A stretch of DNA of 23,171 nucleotides from JBCBWG01 sp964579305. Lineage in GTDB: Bacteria > Pseudomonadota > Alphaproteobacteria > Rhizobiales > Hyphomicrobiaceae. The notes beneath the pieces were generated by a model that saw nothing but the letters and a program-made list of their open reading frames with translations, was not told the DNA's origin and searched no databases. Where the stretch lies: the NCBI GenBank assembly GCA_964579305.1, contig CAZOGY010000050.1, forward strand, positions 1 to 23,171, written 5' to 3'. Below, piece after piece: positions 23,045-23,171 of this stretch. Positions within the stretch are counted from its first letter, which is position 1, and each line of letters starts with the position of its first letter. Position numbers and translations under genes: made by a program.

Positions 23045-23171
23045 ACCCTTGGTTGATTTGTATGGACCGTTGCCGCCTCGTGGTTCGGCGACAGGTGCGC
23101 TCGTGCGCCCGCTGATTAAGCCGACGGCCGGGCTGCGCGGAGGGCCAACGGCCCGTGAGCGCAACAGAGCT

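Noticed and set aside
23045..23171. Open frame from a TTG at 23049 running off the window end, and a 24-codon frame from a GTG overlapping the hpt stop
   Set aside because: No ribosome site or recognisable sequence in either. A gene beginning here cannot be excluded because the window ends.

Overview
This window looks like chromosomal core DNA from an alphaproteobacterium, most likely Hyphomicrobiales (Rhizobiales). It is GC-rich. It carries the infA-maf-yacG-tRNA-Phe cluster and the hpt / ftsE-ftsX-ydcF-plsC / chaC-tyrA-hisC / metX-metW neighbourhood that I recall as typical of that order. I see no transposase, integrase, phage gene, CRISPR array or toxin-antitoxin pair. The lineage is inferred from gene content and recalled synteny, not from a search.

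Layout. Positions 1-1578, minus strand: infA, maf, yacG and a tRNA-Phe with its own well-formed promoter. Positions 1579-2227: the longest gene-free stretch (about 650 bp). Positions 2228-4532, plus strand: a Crp/Fnr regulator with an intact cyclic-nucleotide-binding signature, then a membrane-anchored class III adenylate cyclase; together they look like a cAMP maker and reader. A strong terminator separates them from a convergent NYN-domain nuclease gene (4615-6237). Positions 6539-8185: gloB (glyoxalase II), divergent from a methyltransferase whose 3' end overlaps egtD tail to tail by 33 bp. Positions 8153-12628, minus strand: metX, metW, egtB, egtD, i.e. methionine synthesis followed by ergothioneine synthesis. 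Positions 12975-15783, plus strand: hisC, tyrA and chaC with overlapping ends, a tightly coupled operon. Positions 15912-22216, minus strand: ftsE, ftsX, a YdcF-family gene, plsC, a B12-dependent ribonucleotide reductase with its own promoter, and a small conserved-looking gene of unknown function. Positions 22496-23044, plus strand: hpt.

How the genes fit together. A thiol/redox and methyl-group theme runs through the middle. EgtD needs histidine and three SAM, and hisC and metX/metW serve those two pathways. EgtB adds sulfur from cysteine or gamma-glutamylcysteine. gloB and chaC act on glutathione derivatives. hisC-tyrA and metX-metW are, from memory, neighbours in relatives anyway, so the metabolic link to egtBD may be incidental.

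I found no clearly new biological system. The items most worth checking are the cAMP module, the NYN protein, the Met-His-ergothioneine neighbourhood, the inserted B12 reductase with the adjacent unknown gene, and several short repeats and palindromes in spacers.
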